A stretch of DNA of 64,000 nt from Dalbergia cochinchinensis (Eukaryota; Streptophyta; Magnoliopsida; Fabales; Fabaceae): assembly GCA_031216125.1 (NCBI GenBank), contig CM062373.1, positions 44,183,874 through 44,247,873 of the forward strand, read 5' to 3'. The notes beneath the pieces were generated by a model. The model made no database searches. It saw nothing but the letters and a program-made list of their open reading frames with translations, and was not told where the DNA came from. Positions 10,410 to 22,409 of this stretch are shown here, piece after piece; the first letter of the stretch is position 1, and each line of letters begins with the position of its first letter. Both the position numbers and the translations under genes were made by a program.

Positions 10410-11363
10410 CACGGGTACACTATTTTTTGAAAGTACCCGTACCCGATACATGCATCCGGTATGGGTACGCATGAGGTACATATCCAACACCTCTTTTTAT
10501 TTTTTTTAAAAAAAAGGGTACGATTGGGCACGCATTCTTCTACCAAAACTGCAGCGTTTTTATTTTTGTTTTTGAAAAACTTACCCTTACACCATCCAAG
10601 CCCACTGAGCAGCCACAAACCAAAACTCAGAGGCCCACACACACCTCTCCCTTCCACTCCTTCTGCTCTCATCACCGGTGACACCAACAGCGACGGCGCG
10701 GCTGAACGCCACCAACACTACAGCGGCACGGCGGCTTCACCCTTAAAGCAGCAAGGCGTGGTGACTTCTGGTTTTGGCTGTCCGCCGAGGCTTCACGCTC
10801 CGGAACATCCTTTTGGGGCTCTCTCCACTGAGATTTTTTCATTCTTCTTTCAAATTTAGTGACTTGTGATTGTGAGGTATGTGTACTCAGCACTGTCTTT
10901 GTCTCTAGGATTGATTGCCTTAGTTCATTTTTTTTTTTGCCGCAATTATTTATTTATGCTGTTGCTGTCATTTTTCATGGTTGTTGATTGTTATGGTGCT
11001 GAAGGATTTTTGTTGCAGCAATTATTTTTCTATGTTGTTGTTGCTGCCATTTTCACTGATCATGGAGAAGGAAATGATGAGGTTGAGACTATTAGAGTTT
11101 GATTGTTAATTGTTATGTGCTGCCTTATGTTGAAAAATGTTTTAAGTAGTTTTTTTTTTTTTTTTTTAATTTTGGTATGTCATGTCGAGCAATTTAAATT
11201 TTAGACTTGTTATATGTTGAAGTTTTAGTTTTTATCATCTGAAAATTATGATTTTTTTTTTATATATATAAATGTACCCGTACTCCACTTTTTGTAAAAT
11301 TTTCATAGCTCGTGTCCGTATCCATACTTGATACCGGTACTGTACCTGTATCCATGCAACATA
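10410..11363. mobile_element. possible non-autonomous DNA transposon with subterminal repeats
   Basis: Both ends hold inverted clusters of GTACCCGTACC-like motifs: CACGGGTACACTA and GTACCCGTACCCGATAC on the left (10410-10480), and GTACCCGTACTCC, CGTGTCCGTATCC and GATACCGGTAC on the right (11273-11355). Between them is a GC-rich block (about 10600-10850) resembling a 5' untranslated exon with a possible splice donor GTATGTG at 10877. No transposase was found and no target duplication is clear. Similar end motifs occur at about 52590-53100. Assignment to a superfamily is not possible by eye. Confidence 0.35.
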
Positions 11364-11412
11364 GGAAAGAACTAAGGAATGTTTGCCGATCTGTTGACAG
11401 ACTAATTAATAT

Positions 11413-11557
11413 AATGATAAGTTCAGGTGGGGACGGAAGACTAGAATATAACATTCCAAATGAATTGGGTGTTTAAAAAATTGTGAAGTTGGATGGTTCC
11501 ACTGCTATTGGCCTCACTGCTGCAAAGGCTTTGATTAACTCATACTTTCTAAATTAG
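11413..11557 (+). pseudogene. coding-like terminal fragment of an unrecognised gene
   Basis: One plus frame reads SGGDGRLEYNIPNELGV, a stop, then KIVKLDGSTAIGLTAAKAL and INSYFLN before TAG at 11555-11557. Codon composition looks protein-like and the following sequence resembles a 3' untranslated region. The single TAA in the middle could be a mutation or the boundary of an unrecognised intron. I cannot name the protein. It lies just right of the possible transposon end at about 11363, which may have removed its upstream exons. Confidence 0.3.
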
Positions 11558-14414
11558 TTTTGCACCTGGGTTATTGGCTTTTGAGCCTTGATATGATTGT
11601 AATCTTTCTTCCTTGAGTAATTACTGTATGTTTTCCTTTATTTTTCACTCTTTGGAGGATTGTCCCAGTTATTGTTTATGAGATAAGTGTTTAAGCTGTA
11701 ATTGTGGTTCTGATTTCTGAACATTTGTTTGTTATCATGTGAGATGAGAAGTTATCCATTTGACATGAAAAAACAAAAGAAAAAGAAAATAGTAACTTAT
11801 TAAATTGTTACACCTGATTTTGCTTATAGCATGACATCTTTTACCCTGAATATTTCAAAGTTGTGACAAATCAGTGGTTCCAGATGATGAGCCTTTTCAT
11901 TGGTATAGTATAGTTTATCTGTAGTCTCTATTTAATTCTACTTGTTTTTCTTTAATTTTATATGAGGAGCATCATGCTATATACTATAATGCAAGCTTAT
12001 TAGGGGGAGTCATCTTGAAATGGTTTCAAAATACTTCAATTACATCATTGATGATTTATTCTAAAACTAAGTAATATTTATTGCAACATTTTAGATGAAA
12101 CCACATGCTAAGATGCCCTCTTTTCTTTTTCCTATTCAACTTTTCTTTTGGTTTGAATCAAGGCCTATGCAACATATGAAGGGAAACTGCCTTCGACCTT
12201 ACCTTCCAAGCATATTTAGGAATTATTTTGATTAAATTTCTTTTTATACTATGTGCTGAAGCTTTTTGTCTTTTGATAACACTTGATGTTTTCTTAACAG
12301 AAGATACTTTGTAAGAAACAATGTCCAGTATCTTTCAATCATATTAGCATTGTCGTCAGTTGTAAGTTCTGGAAACCTCACTCGCTGAAATTCAGTACAT
12401 AAAATGATCAGAGAAATTTTCTTCTTAAGGAGACATTTTTTTCTCTTGTGCCCAAATAAATTTGGTCATTACTTCTTGTTTATATCCCTACACAGAGATA
12501 ATGGTAGTGTCTCATTTTAAAAGCATGTCCTGAGTGCTTGACTGTGTGGTTTGTTTTACATCTGAGATACTGGCCCTTGATTACTGTGACGGAATGACAC
12601 AATATTAAGTTACAATGTATTCAGTCATGGCTGTTACTGAATTAGAAAAGCTGTATCACTACATGTAATAATTGATCATTCATTTCTAGCCTTTTTGTTG
12701 TGTGGAGGGCCTGCTTACTGAAACATTCTGAACCTATTGCTAACTATTTATACCCCTGCTATTCATGAGTTATGAGTGCTGAAAGTGTAATGGGAGTACC
12801 ATGTGAATTGCATAACAATGCATATGCCAGCTTAAGATTTTCCATCTCCTATAATGCCAGTGCTGAAAATGCAATGGGAGTACCATGCTAATTGCATAAC
12901 AATGCATATGCCAGCTTAAGATTTCCCATCTCCTGTAGTAACCCCTCTGATTTTGTTTCACCCATATTGCATTAACGATGCTGTTTTTTTTTGTTTTTTC
13001 ACGCTACCTTTCCATTAATTTGAAGCATATTTCTTAATGACCTATTTATTTTATGAAATACTAGTGTATGTGTACACTGGACTCTTTTGACTTAGATCAC
13101 ACTCTATAGAATAAATTTCTTTCAATGATATTTTTAGTTTCATACATAAAACTTAAACTTGAGATCTTGCATGAAAACAAATATCAAACTACTCGAGTAA
13201 ACCAAATGTACTTCTATGGTTATACGGTAATATAGCCTTTTCTTTTAGCCGGGGTAAATTTTAAGTTTTACTTAGAGCAACTTTTCTTTGAAATTGGCTA
13301 TAATGTTTGGTTACAAAAGACTTTGATGATTACTGTATTATTAGTGTTTATATTTTACCATTGAGTTCATTAGAACAATTAAGTTCAAGGCAGAGAGTTC
13401 CTAGTTGTGGCTATCTAATTCATGTCATGGTACTTTGTTGCTTTTGCTACACGTAACATTCTAATCTAATAAGTGAAAACCGCAAGAACAGTTTTAATCC
13501 CCCCCCCCTTCTCTCTCCCCTCTCTCTCTTTCCTGCGTTAATAGAATAGAAGCTTAACGACAGGGATATGAAAAGGGAAGCGTAACCATCGAACTTGTAA
13601 TTCAAGGCTATGTTTGTTTGTTGTTCTCCTCTAGTCTTAATAGACAAACCTTTTGTAATTTTGTTGTCATATCCAAGAAGCTAGAAAAGTTGTACCCTTT
13701 GCATAATATGATGTGTCACAAGCAGTATTATTCCCTGGCATGAAATGTTGTATTACTTGTATATCTGCTTCTTAAAATACAAATTAAAATGGTCTCATAC
13801 CAAGATGGTACTTTCGACGCTACACTGAAATTTTTGTTGTATGCTACTGCTTATGGATTGTTTTATCAAAATCCAAAGGATTTGAAAATTAAAAGAATAG
13901 AATTTGATGGAATTACAAATTAATTCATTTCTTTCTCTTTTTTTTTTTCAATTCCAAACAAATAATTTGATTTGCAAATCAGTTCATTTCCATTTTTATT
14001 TGATTCCAAAACACTCAGAAACTAAAAAACACATGAGAATGATAAGCTATGCAAAGATTTATGTGAGGTATAATTATGTAATTATGTAATAGTTACTAAT
14101 TACGTTCAGTTTTATATAGATTGTTCAATTTTAAGATATGTCATTTTGAATTATATCTTTTTAATATGTAAATGCATACTTGTTTCCAGGTTAAGTTATA
14201 AGATTTGACTTTATTGACACTTCATGAATTTACCTGTACACTCTTGTTTGATAGTTTTGAAATAAAATACTTAGTGTTGGTCTAATATACAAGTTCTATC
14301 TTTTTTGTTCATTTTCTTTTCTGAAGGTGTGAAGCTTCAACAGAGTATAAAGGATTAACCTGGTTCCAGCTCAAAAAGTTACGTGTTTACTGAGTAATAA
14401 CTAGAGATCCACAA
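11558..14414. other. upstream region of the Obg gene, no other gene seen
   Basis: This is AT-rich DNA without a convincing frame. It contains the 84-bp tandem duplication at 12776-12943 and a C-run with CT repeats at 13499-13530. A 5' untranslated exon of the Obg gene may lie close to 14330-14414, since that part is less AT-rich and leads directly into the start codon. No TATA box can be chosen with confidence. Confidence 0.4.
12776..12943 (+). repeat. tandem duplication of an 84-bp unit
   Basis: Units 12776-12859 and 12860-12943 share GTGCTGAAA, AATGGGAGTACCATG, TTGCATAACAATGCATATGC and CAGCTTAAGATTT, differing at roughly ten positions. Confidence 0.85.
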
Positions 14415-16526
14415 ATGTTGATCTTTCAAGCAAGATCCATGCGACATGTAGAAGCTTTCAGACAAACATGTATATCTAGATGGTCTTTTATGCTTTATTC
14501 TTGTTACTCGGAGACTGCTCACAAGAAGTCTAAGATTGCCCCTTTGCAGGTTGTCCTTAATTTTTTTTTCCCCCTCCTTGGTAGTACTTTCTTAATGCAA
14601 AAAACTAGACATATTGATTGTGATATATCTTCTGTTTCCTTGGCCATTTTGGTCGTTGCAGGAGAGAAAAATGATTGACAGGGTTAAGATATTCTCAAAA
14701 GGTGGAGATGGTGGTCATGGTTGCTCCAGCTTTCGCCGTAGCCGACATGATCACCAGGGAAGACCTGATGGTGCGTTTCCTTGTCCTTATAAAGTTATAA
14801 ATACCATTGTGATTTCTGTCAAAATATAATGATTATTTTCAATCATTATTCATAGCTATGCTTTGTAAGAAAAATGCACACACCCCATTTCCGACGTCAT
14901 CTATTCTTTGAATGTCATTGGACTATCTAGTGAAAAATGTGCTATCTTTAATGCTATCAAATTCATGTGAGGAAATCTGGATAGAATACAATGGAATAGA
15001 TGACATTGGTACTTTGATGTCTGTGTTTAATGCAGGTGGCAATGGTGGCAGAGGAGGTGACGTGATTCTTGAATGCTCTCCAAGGGTTTGGGACTTCAGG
15101 GGTTTGCAGCGCCACCTGGTATGCACTTATTCTTCTAGCAGGTTTTTGTGAAATGATTAAATTACATGTCTTAAAAACTAGTGACAGTAATGGTCTCCCA
15201 TAGATAGCTGAGAAAGGAGGACAAGGATCATCAAAGAATAAGATAGGAACCAGGGGCACAGATAAGGTAACTGATCTTTTTCTGTTCTTTGGGCATGTAA
15301 AATGTTTCATAATTCCCTATTCTTTGTTTGGCCATTTCTGGGCAATACCCAATTCTGATTAAAATCATATGCTTTTGTAGGTTGTCCATGTCCCAGTTGG
15401 TACTGTACTTCATGCTGTTAGTGGTGATATTCCTTCTGTAGTCAAAATTCAATCCTCTCCGGATACCGATCCTTGGGAAATTCCTGGTGCACTTGATGAT
15501 GATATTTCTGACTTTGGCAATGGTAATCCTATCTCCGTTACAAGTGCAGAAGAAGTCAGAACAATACATCATATCGGCTGCTTATCTTCACAAGCTGCCA
15601 AAAGAAATGTTGAGAAATCTGTAAAATCGAGACGAGTTGCATCAGTGGATGAATTTCCTCACCTTTCTACAGCTAATGGGTATCCCGAAACTGGTGCAGA
15701 GGATACAGGGGAAAAACAAGAGATACTATACAATGTTGCTGAATTAACCGAAGAAGGTCAACAAATTATCATTGCTAGGGGAGGAGAGGGTGGTCTAGGC
15801 AATGTGTCTATCGTCAAATATTCAAGGAAGACTTTAAATACGAACACAGGGTCCTATCAAGACAAATTTAATCTTCAGGACTCTGACTGTGATCACTCCT
15901 CCTTGAGTGCAGGTTTGCCTGGTTCTGAGACTGTTGTTATATTAGAACTCAAGAGCATTGCTGATGTTAGCTTTGTAGGAATACCAAATGCTGGTAAAAG
16001 CACTTTGCTTGGGGCCATCACAAGGGCCAAACCTATTGTTGGTCACTATGCTTTCACCACTCTTAGGCCCAATCTGGGGAATCTGAACTTCGATGATTTA
16101 TCAATAACTGTGGCTGATGTCCCTGGTCTTATTAAGGGTGCACACCGAAATCGTGGACTTGGACACGCATTTTTACGCCACATAGAACGCACAAAGGTTC
16201 TGGCATATGTGGTAGACTTGGCTGCTGCTTTAGATAGAAGGAAGGGAATTCCACCTTGGGAACAACTGAGAGACCTAATTCTTGAGCTTGAGTACCATCA
16301 GGAAGGTTTATCCAAACGGCCATCTTTGATAGTTGCTAATAAAATTGATGAGGAAGGTGCAGACGAAGTTTATAACGAGTTAAAGAGGAGGGTCCAGGAT
16401 GTTCCCATCTTTCCGGTGTGTGCTGTTTTGGAGGAAGGGATATCGGAGCTTAAAGCTGGCCTTAGAATGCTCGTCAATGGTGAAATGTCATGCGAGCTTT
16501 GCTTAGATAAAATTTCGCTTGCTTAG
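14415..16526 (+). CDS. OBGM: Obg-family GTPase, mitochondrial type (OBGM), five exons
   Basis: Exons 14415-14549, 14662-14770, 15036-15118, 15204-15266 and 15381-16526, all with GT-AG introns, join in frame to 511 codons and a TAG stop. Obg GTPases bind the large ribosomal subunit and help its late assembly; the plant OBGM branch is placed in mitochondria. Residues 1-48 are basic and serine-rich with few acids, as expected of a targeting peptide. The glycine-rich Obg fold starts at MIDRVKIF (residue 49), with GGDGGHG and GGNGGRGGDV, and ends near GGEGGLGNV. The GTPase domain has G1 GIPNAGKS (330-337), G2 HYAFTT (352-357), G3 DVPG (376-379), G4 NKID (450-453) and G5 near 476-483. An acidic, low-complexity insert of about 90 residues sits in the Obg fold (about 145-240). 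The first methionine is chosen because it supplies the N-terminal extension; the methionine at residue 49 (14671) is an alternative start. Compartment is inferred from family and N-terminus. Confidence 0.92.
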
Positions 16527-17467
16527 ATTAATACTAACAACTCCTTTAAGTTTGGAGTTTAGGGGTCTAAACCAAAATTAGCTCTGTAAAAAGCAGCAGG
16601 CATTTTGTAGGTGCGATTGGTTGATTCAAGAGAAAGTGTTCTTTTACCCCCAACCTCTTGTAGTAGAGCGTTTTTTTTTTTTTGTTGAAAAAAATTATTA
16701 TATATTTGGATAGGCAATTTAAAATGTATTTTTAATTATTAAAAGCACTTATAAGTTTATTTTGATAAACCAAAATTAAAGAATCTTTTATAGTCAAATT
16801 ACATTGAAGGGCAAATGTCTATTAGTAAACGTATGAATCAAACTAGTTTTATTTATAGGAGATTCTTCTCACTGCAAAGGGAGATTGAATACCATTCTTC
16901 GATCTCATTTTCTTTTTTTTTTTTTCTTAAGCAACATTTTTATTCTCTGTTTTCAGAATTTTTTTTTGTTAAATTTAATGAATATTTTGTTAATTGTTGA
17001 ATTTAGCTTCATTAATATTATTTCATAATATAGAATTCTACTTATGTTTGTACGGAAATTGTGTATGAAATAATAATATTTTGTTAATTATTTTATAGGA
17101 TTGCAAGAACAAATATTAAGATCTGCATTTGATATTTAACAAAGTATTTTTAAATTATAAAATAAGCAATTTATGTACCATATTTTTAAATTAACAAAGT
17201 ATCGCTATTATCAGTTATATCATTTTAAAACATGCAGTGTTTTATAGCTTCTTTTATTGGGTATGATCACTATTCATAGCTTTTTTTTATATTTTTTATG
17301 TGTTCATAGTTTTTGTTTGGTTAGTATAATAGTGCATGCAAAGTAAAAAATAATGCTTTAACAATAAATAATAATAAAAATGTAAAATAATTGAAATTCA
17401 TAATCACTTTTCCTCAGGAAAAAAAAATGATGCAAAGAAACAAAAAATACTTTTTTTTTTTTTTTTC
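16527..17467. other. 3' flank of the Obg gene, AT-rich
   Basis: The first 100-150 bases are probably the 3' untranslated region. The rest is AT-rich with several poly-T runs and no gene. It ends in a T-run at the border of the gypsy LTR. Confidence 0.5.
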
Positions 17468-20323
17468 TGTCACGACCCAACTCCAACGTGATTGGCGTGT
17501 AGAGGATGGGTCCTCTATGCAAGCCTTGAACTCATATTTTCACATAGAAGAGTTTCTCTTGTATTATGGATATTCCCAAAATAAAGAAATACAACCCTGC
17601 CAACAATACATCAAATATGCACAATGAGGATTCACACATTCTTCGAATGCACTGCTCAGAGCATGAAATCAAATATGCAGGTATTAAAAGATTCCAAACC
17701 CAAATGTAGGTTCTAAATCAACCATATGTTCCCAAACATATATATAAAATCTTAATCAAGTTGTCGAAGAACATTAAAACTTGTTTTACGAATCCTGACA
17801 TTATAGCTATATACAAAGATAGACATGCTTAAATAAGAATATATAGACCTAGAACAAATCGACAGGAACTTCATGCTTGTAATCATTACGGAGCATAGGG
17901 TTTGAGGATTATAACTAGTATTCTTTAGCAACCAAAAGAACCTAGAGCTGTGAGGGCTCACCCAAACTATGGATATGTCATAACTCAACTTAAAAGTATG
18001 ATCAACATGTAAAGGACTAAGTCCCCACGTAAGCCTCTTGGATAACATGACTTATTAAATGCATATATTAACTTGATTTTCATACTTAAAACACAATTTG
18101 ATCTAGATCATTATCAACTCCTCTATTTATAGTATAATATTCGAATCCATAAAACTAAAATGTTTCAACATACATAACTATGGATTCAACGCATGTGTTA
18201 CTATAATTTGTGAAAATATAAACTGTTTTATTCCATGATCATAGTCATGAATCATAAGTTAGTTCAATACTTGAAAACTGAATTGTGAGTACATAACTAA
18301 CTAGTTATATAAATTTTAATTACAGTCTACATTTCAAATCAATAATTGAAATTTGAAAATATGCTTCGAATCATACCTGCACATTTTTTGAAGTACTCTA
18401 ATCTAATATAGTCCTAGACTAAGTCTCATTGCAAAGTAAAGCTCACTACTGGAACAACTGTAGACTATTGAATCGATGACTAAGAGATTATTAGATCTGC
18501 AAGTGTAAGGAAGAAGGGAAAAGGGTGAGTTATCGGGCTTAGTAAGAGAATTCTCACCTGCTAGCCACATTAGACAACCATCAGGTTATACATTTTATAC
18601 ATGCATCAAGCAAAATCATTTTAATATATACATGCATAATTATATATGAAAGCATTTCTAAATTCATGGTGTGATAATTACTAGAGAAACAGGAATCTCT
18701 GAACATGATAAATATACATAATAATAACCATAATTATTTTAATATCTGAATTTTGAATGGACACCTAATGAGGTCCCATAAGGCGGATATAGAACTAGAT
18801 TCTATTCTCTAAATACTCTTAAGGGGCAAGATTCTCTAACGGACAACTTGGTGCCAAGGCTAATGATCCCACAATTGTTAACTCACTATTTGTTTCTCTA
18901 TAATAACCGTCTAAAACTAATTTGCAAATAAACTGATTAAATCTGAAAACTCTGATAGTTCTAAACTCGTGTAATTCTAACAAGCTGACTGTCAAGCATA
19001 ACTGAGATTTTGAAATCATGGCCAAAAGATCACCAGCTTGCAGACATGATGATTGTAGAAACCCACAGAGTATGTGTCTGGTCAATATTCTGAATCATAC
19101 ATAATTCAATAATTTCAATAACCCATATTTCAAGATAACATGATTTCATAAACATGAAAATCCTAAAATCATAGTAACATGTCCATTAATAAAGATAAAT
19201 CATACTCAACTCAACATTTTCATAAACATAACTTGAGATTTTAAAGTATAATCAGGAAATCCAAAGTCTTGAAAACATGGTATCATCATCAATCCATAGA
19301 TCTTGTTTAACGATATTTGTGAACTTGCTAAATCTCATGTTTTTCCAATAAATCTTTTCTTGAGCTGAAAAAATATTTTCATGGCATACAACATAGCAAT
19401 CATAGTCCCATAGTTTTCTAAAATATAATTTTCATGCTATAGTAAAAAAAACCATAATTTTGCTAGACTTGGCATAACTTGGAAAATCATGTCTGTAACA
19501 TATTTTCACTTCTAAATCCATGTTTAGCCATCATAATACTTAGAACATACTCATAATGATTAAAAATAAGGTCATGATTTCAAATCCACTCTCCTTGAAG
19601 GGTTGGGTAAGAGGTATCACTAACTTAACCTTGGAAGATAAGGATGACACTAACCACTGCCATGGAATCAAGAACAACATCAAACAACTACAACATACCC
19701 TAGGAGAAGATTTAGGGATGTTTGGAGAGAAGGAAAACAAGAGAAATCTGTGCATAAGGATACCCTAACTCTTAAACTTGAGAGAATATGGAGGAAACTT
19801 AGCAAAACATCATAAATCTCTTACCTTATTAGCTTGGAGAGTGGAAGAATGAGGGAAATCTTGAGAGGAGAGGTGGAGAAATGTGTTTCAAGTATTTCTA
19901 GGTTTCGAACCACGGTGGGGAAGGGTATATATAGAGAAAGGGAGTTGTTTAATGAAACTGTATCATTTTTGGGGTTTTTGGATATCGGGGTCTTGCCATG
20001 GCAAGGGAGAGGCTTGCCACGACAAGTTTGTTTGAGCACATCCTTGTAAGGAGAACGATTTGTGTGCTGACTATCACGAAGCAGTACCTAGCCGTGGCGA
20101 GTTTCCCTGGAGCATGCCCCTTACTGGTGCTGATTAGTGCGCTAGCCATGGCGACTCCCTCGCTACCCCTCGCCGTGGTGAGGGTATCTACATAGAAGGT
20201 TGATATTTCTATATTCCACGATTTGTTCAAGCATTCAGGCCTTCTTAGGAATGCAGATAGGTCTCAAGGGAGCCTAAGGTAGTGATAGACTTATCTAGAG
20301 ACACGTGAACCTAAGGCATCACA
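17468..20323 (-). repeat. Ty3/gypsy LTR (3' LTR of a minus-strand element), 2,856 bp
   Basis: On the plus strand it runs from TGTCACGACCCAAC to AAGGCATCACA, so the minus strand has TGTGATGCC at its start and GGGTCGTGACA at its end. A polypurine tract (minus AAGGGGGAG, with TA before the LTR) lies at 20324-20334, which makes this the 3' LTR of a minus-strand element. A minus-strand TATA-like TATATATACCC lies near 19925-19937. It carries a conserved motif at 18523-18560 and a cluster of CCATGGC-type palindromes at 19992-20182, upstream of the TATA in the minus direction. The flank ends in a T-run, so no target duplication could be tested. Confidence 0.85.
19992..20182. repeat. array of CCATGGC-type palindromic motifs in the LTR
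   Basis: Five variants occur: CTTGCCATGGCAAG (19992), CTTGCCACGACAAG (20013), AGCCGTGGCGAG (20090), AGCCATGGCGA (20144) and CGCCGTGGTGAG (20171). The first is a perfect 14-base palindrome. They lie in the U3-like part of the LTR. Confidence 0.7.
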
Positions 20324-22133
20324 TACTCCCCCTTAAAAGAGATTCGGTCCCCAAATCTAAACTTGCACATCTTGAAGATCAAAGAGATAGGATACTCAAA
20401 CTGCATACTACTACAAGATAGGTATGTATAAGTAGAATATTCTGACATGATACTCTAGTTATTATATAGCTGATAACTGGGAGGCACTGCCATCCTGAAG
20501 GCCACCACTTCATTACTCTAGCTAGGGATGCCATTTGTTACATCTGTATGGTTCTGTCTTTGAGGGCAGCTTTTTCTAGGCAACATTGGGAACCTATTGT
20601 GACATTTACACTATGCGACTCCACCTCTAAGGATAGCCCTTTCCATAGCACAAGTCTTAGGTAAATAGCCATCCTCCGTTGCCTCGTGCGCATGTGAGCT
20701 CTCAAGAATAGAGGGTGTTAAGCATTAACTTTTGTCCTTATTCTCTTACTCTCTCACTCTCTCTCTCTTGCTTTTAGCATAGACTGATGAAGTGAGGACT
20801 TATAGTCCTTGGTTTCTAAACTTTCTTACTTTCTATGCGAGCATCATGCATGAAAATCAAAACCAATCCATTCATACACATAGAAAATGCCAACCACATA
20901 CTTGACATTCACAAGCATCAATCTTAACTATTTTGCTTCAATAATAGTCAAGTTCATGTTAACAAACCTCGTGCTATACTCCTAGAATTCATAAATGCAA
21001 CATATTGCACCGATATTCACTAGTCATGTTAAATGTACCTTTTTGACAAAACCATTTCAAACAAGCTTATTAAAATATGATCATGGACAAGAAAGCAACT
21101 TCATGCAATAAGCTAACATTTCATATGCATTTAAAAAAAGAAGTCAATTATGCATTTAAAAAAAGGAGTCAATTAAAACTTAGGGGATAAATAATTACAT
21201 AGATCAATCAAACAAACATAACATGCTCCAAGATTCTAAAACATTCCATTATAACAATATGCACTATCAATTTTTCATGAGCTAACTCTCCTTGCCTCTA
21301 AAGCTTCTAATCTATAATTTACTTCCTTCATGTGGAATTACATGCTTCAAGACATGAATTTTATCCACACATCATGCAAATACATGTAACCAAGGTAAAC
21401 AAAATGCTTTCCAAGAAAAAGCCAACATTAGCATAAAATTTCAACTCTGCAATTAAGAGAAATCATCAATCAAGAATGCATAATAGCTAGATAATTTAAT
21501 ATGCTTCTTACTAGCTTATTAAGTTAGTTAAACTTTTTACTATCGTGTTATCAAGTTGTAGCTTAAACATGACATGTCTCAATCTAAGTCTCAATTATAT
21601 AGTTCACATGCATGGGTTAGGAAAATAGCATATTTTCTTTAGAAACGAGTTCACAAACTAGATCAATGAGAGCTTATCATTTAAAAGTTAAACCAGTTAC
21701 TTAAAATCTCATCTAATCATACACTCACACAAGAGAAAACATTCCAAAAAGAGAGCACAAACCATGCCACCATCTAAGCTTTAGATCAAATAAACCACTT
21801 AGGTAAGGAACAACTAGTTGGGGGCACTAGCATTTCAATATTGAAGTTTGCATAAGTAAAACATGCTTCTATTTCCATTTTTTCCCATTTTCAGAAAACT
21901 AATCATGGTAACATAGCACAAGAGAATCAAGCTAAAATTGTGTTTAGTCCATGTTCAATCATAACACAAACATTCATATCATGTTATCTAACCAGACTTG
22001 TCACATGCATGTGGTAATAAAGATGAGTATGAAACCTTCATGGGAACTCAACTCATCGAACATAATGTAAACTTTTACTAAAACCCTCAAGCATTCATAA
22101 ACTTCACAAAGTCATCCATAATTGATGCAACGG

Positions 22134-22180
<47 letters not shown>

Positions 22181-22409
22181 ATAAGGAAAAACATTATTAT
22201 GGAGCTCACTTAAAATTTTTTCCCTCATTGGAAATTTTGGAAACATATGCTATTTTATGTTATTATAATTATTTTTATATGACTTTTATCTTTTTCTTTT
22301 ATTTCCTCTATATCTAAACATATAAAGCCTATAAAGAAGAAGACATATTTTTTCCTTCATTTTCTTGGTCTTTATTTTTTTTGAATTCCATTGACTTTTC
22401 TCTCATTTG
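20324..22409. other. internal and flanking relic of the gypsy element, no gene
   Basis: The polypurine tract at 20324-20334 is followed by about 200 bases that may be the 3' end of the internal region, but no pol domain can be read. From about 20700 to 22400 the sequence is AT-rich and low in coding signal, with a near-duplicate of TGCATTTAAAAAAAG at about 21126-21170. A microsatellite lies at 22134-22180. Confidence 0.4.
22134..22180. repeat. compound microsatellite (TA)n(GA)n(G)n
   Basis: A TA run is followed directly by a GA run of about eleven units and a run of ten G. Confidence 0.95.

Noticed and set aside
10461..10859. 132-codon frame overlapping the GC-rich block
   Set aside because: It starts in an A/T run and low-complexity text, has no family features, and the opposite strand is equally open.
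15645..16526. A 293-codon frame as a stand-alone gene
   Set aside because: The frame is open upstream to the splice site at 15381 and four earlier exons supply the Obg domain; the methionine at 15645 is internal.
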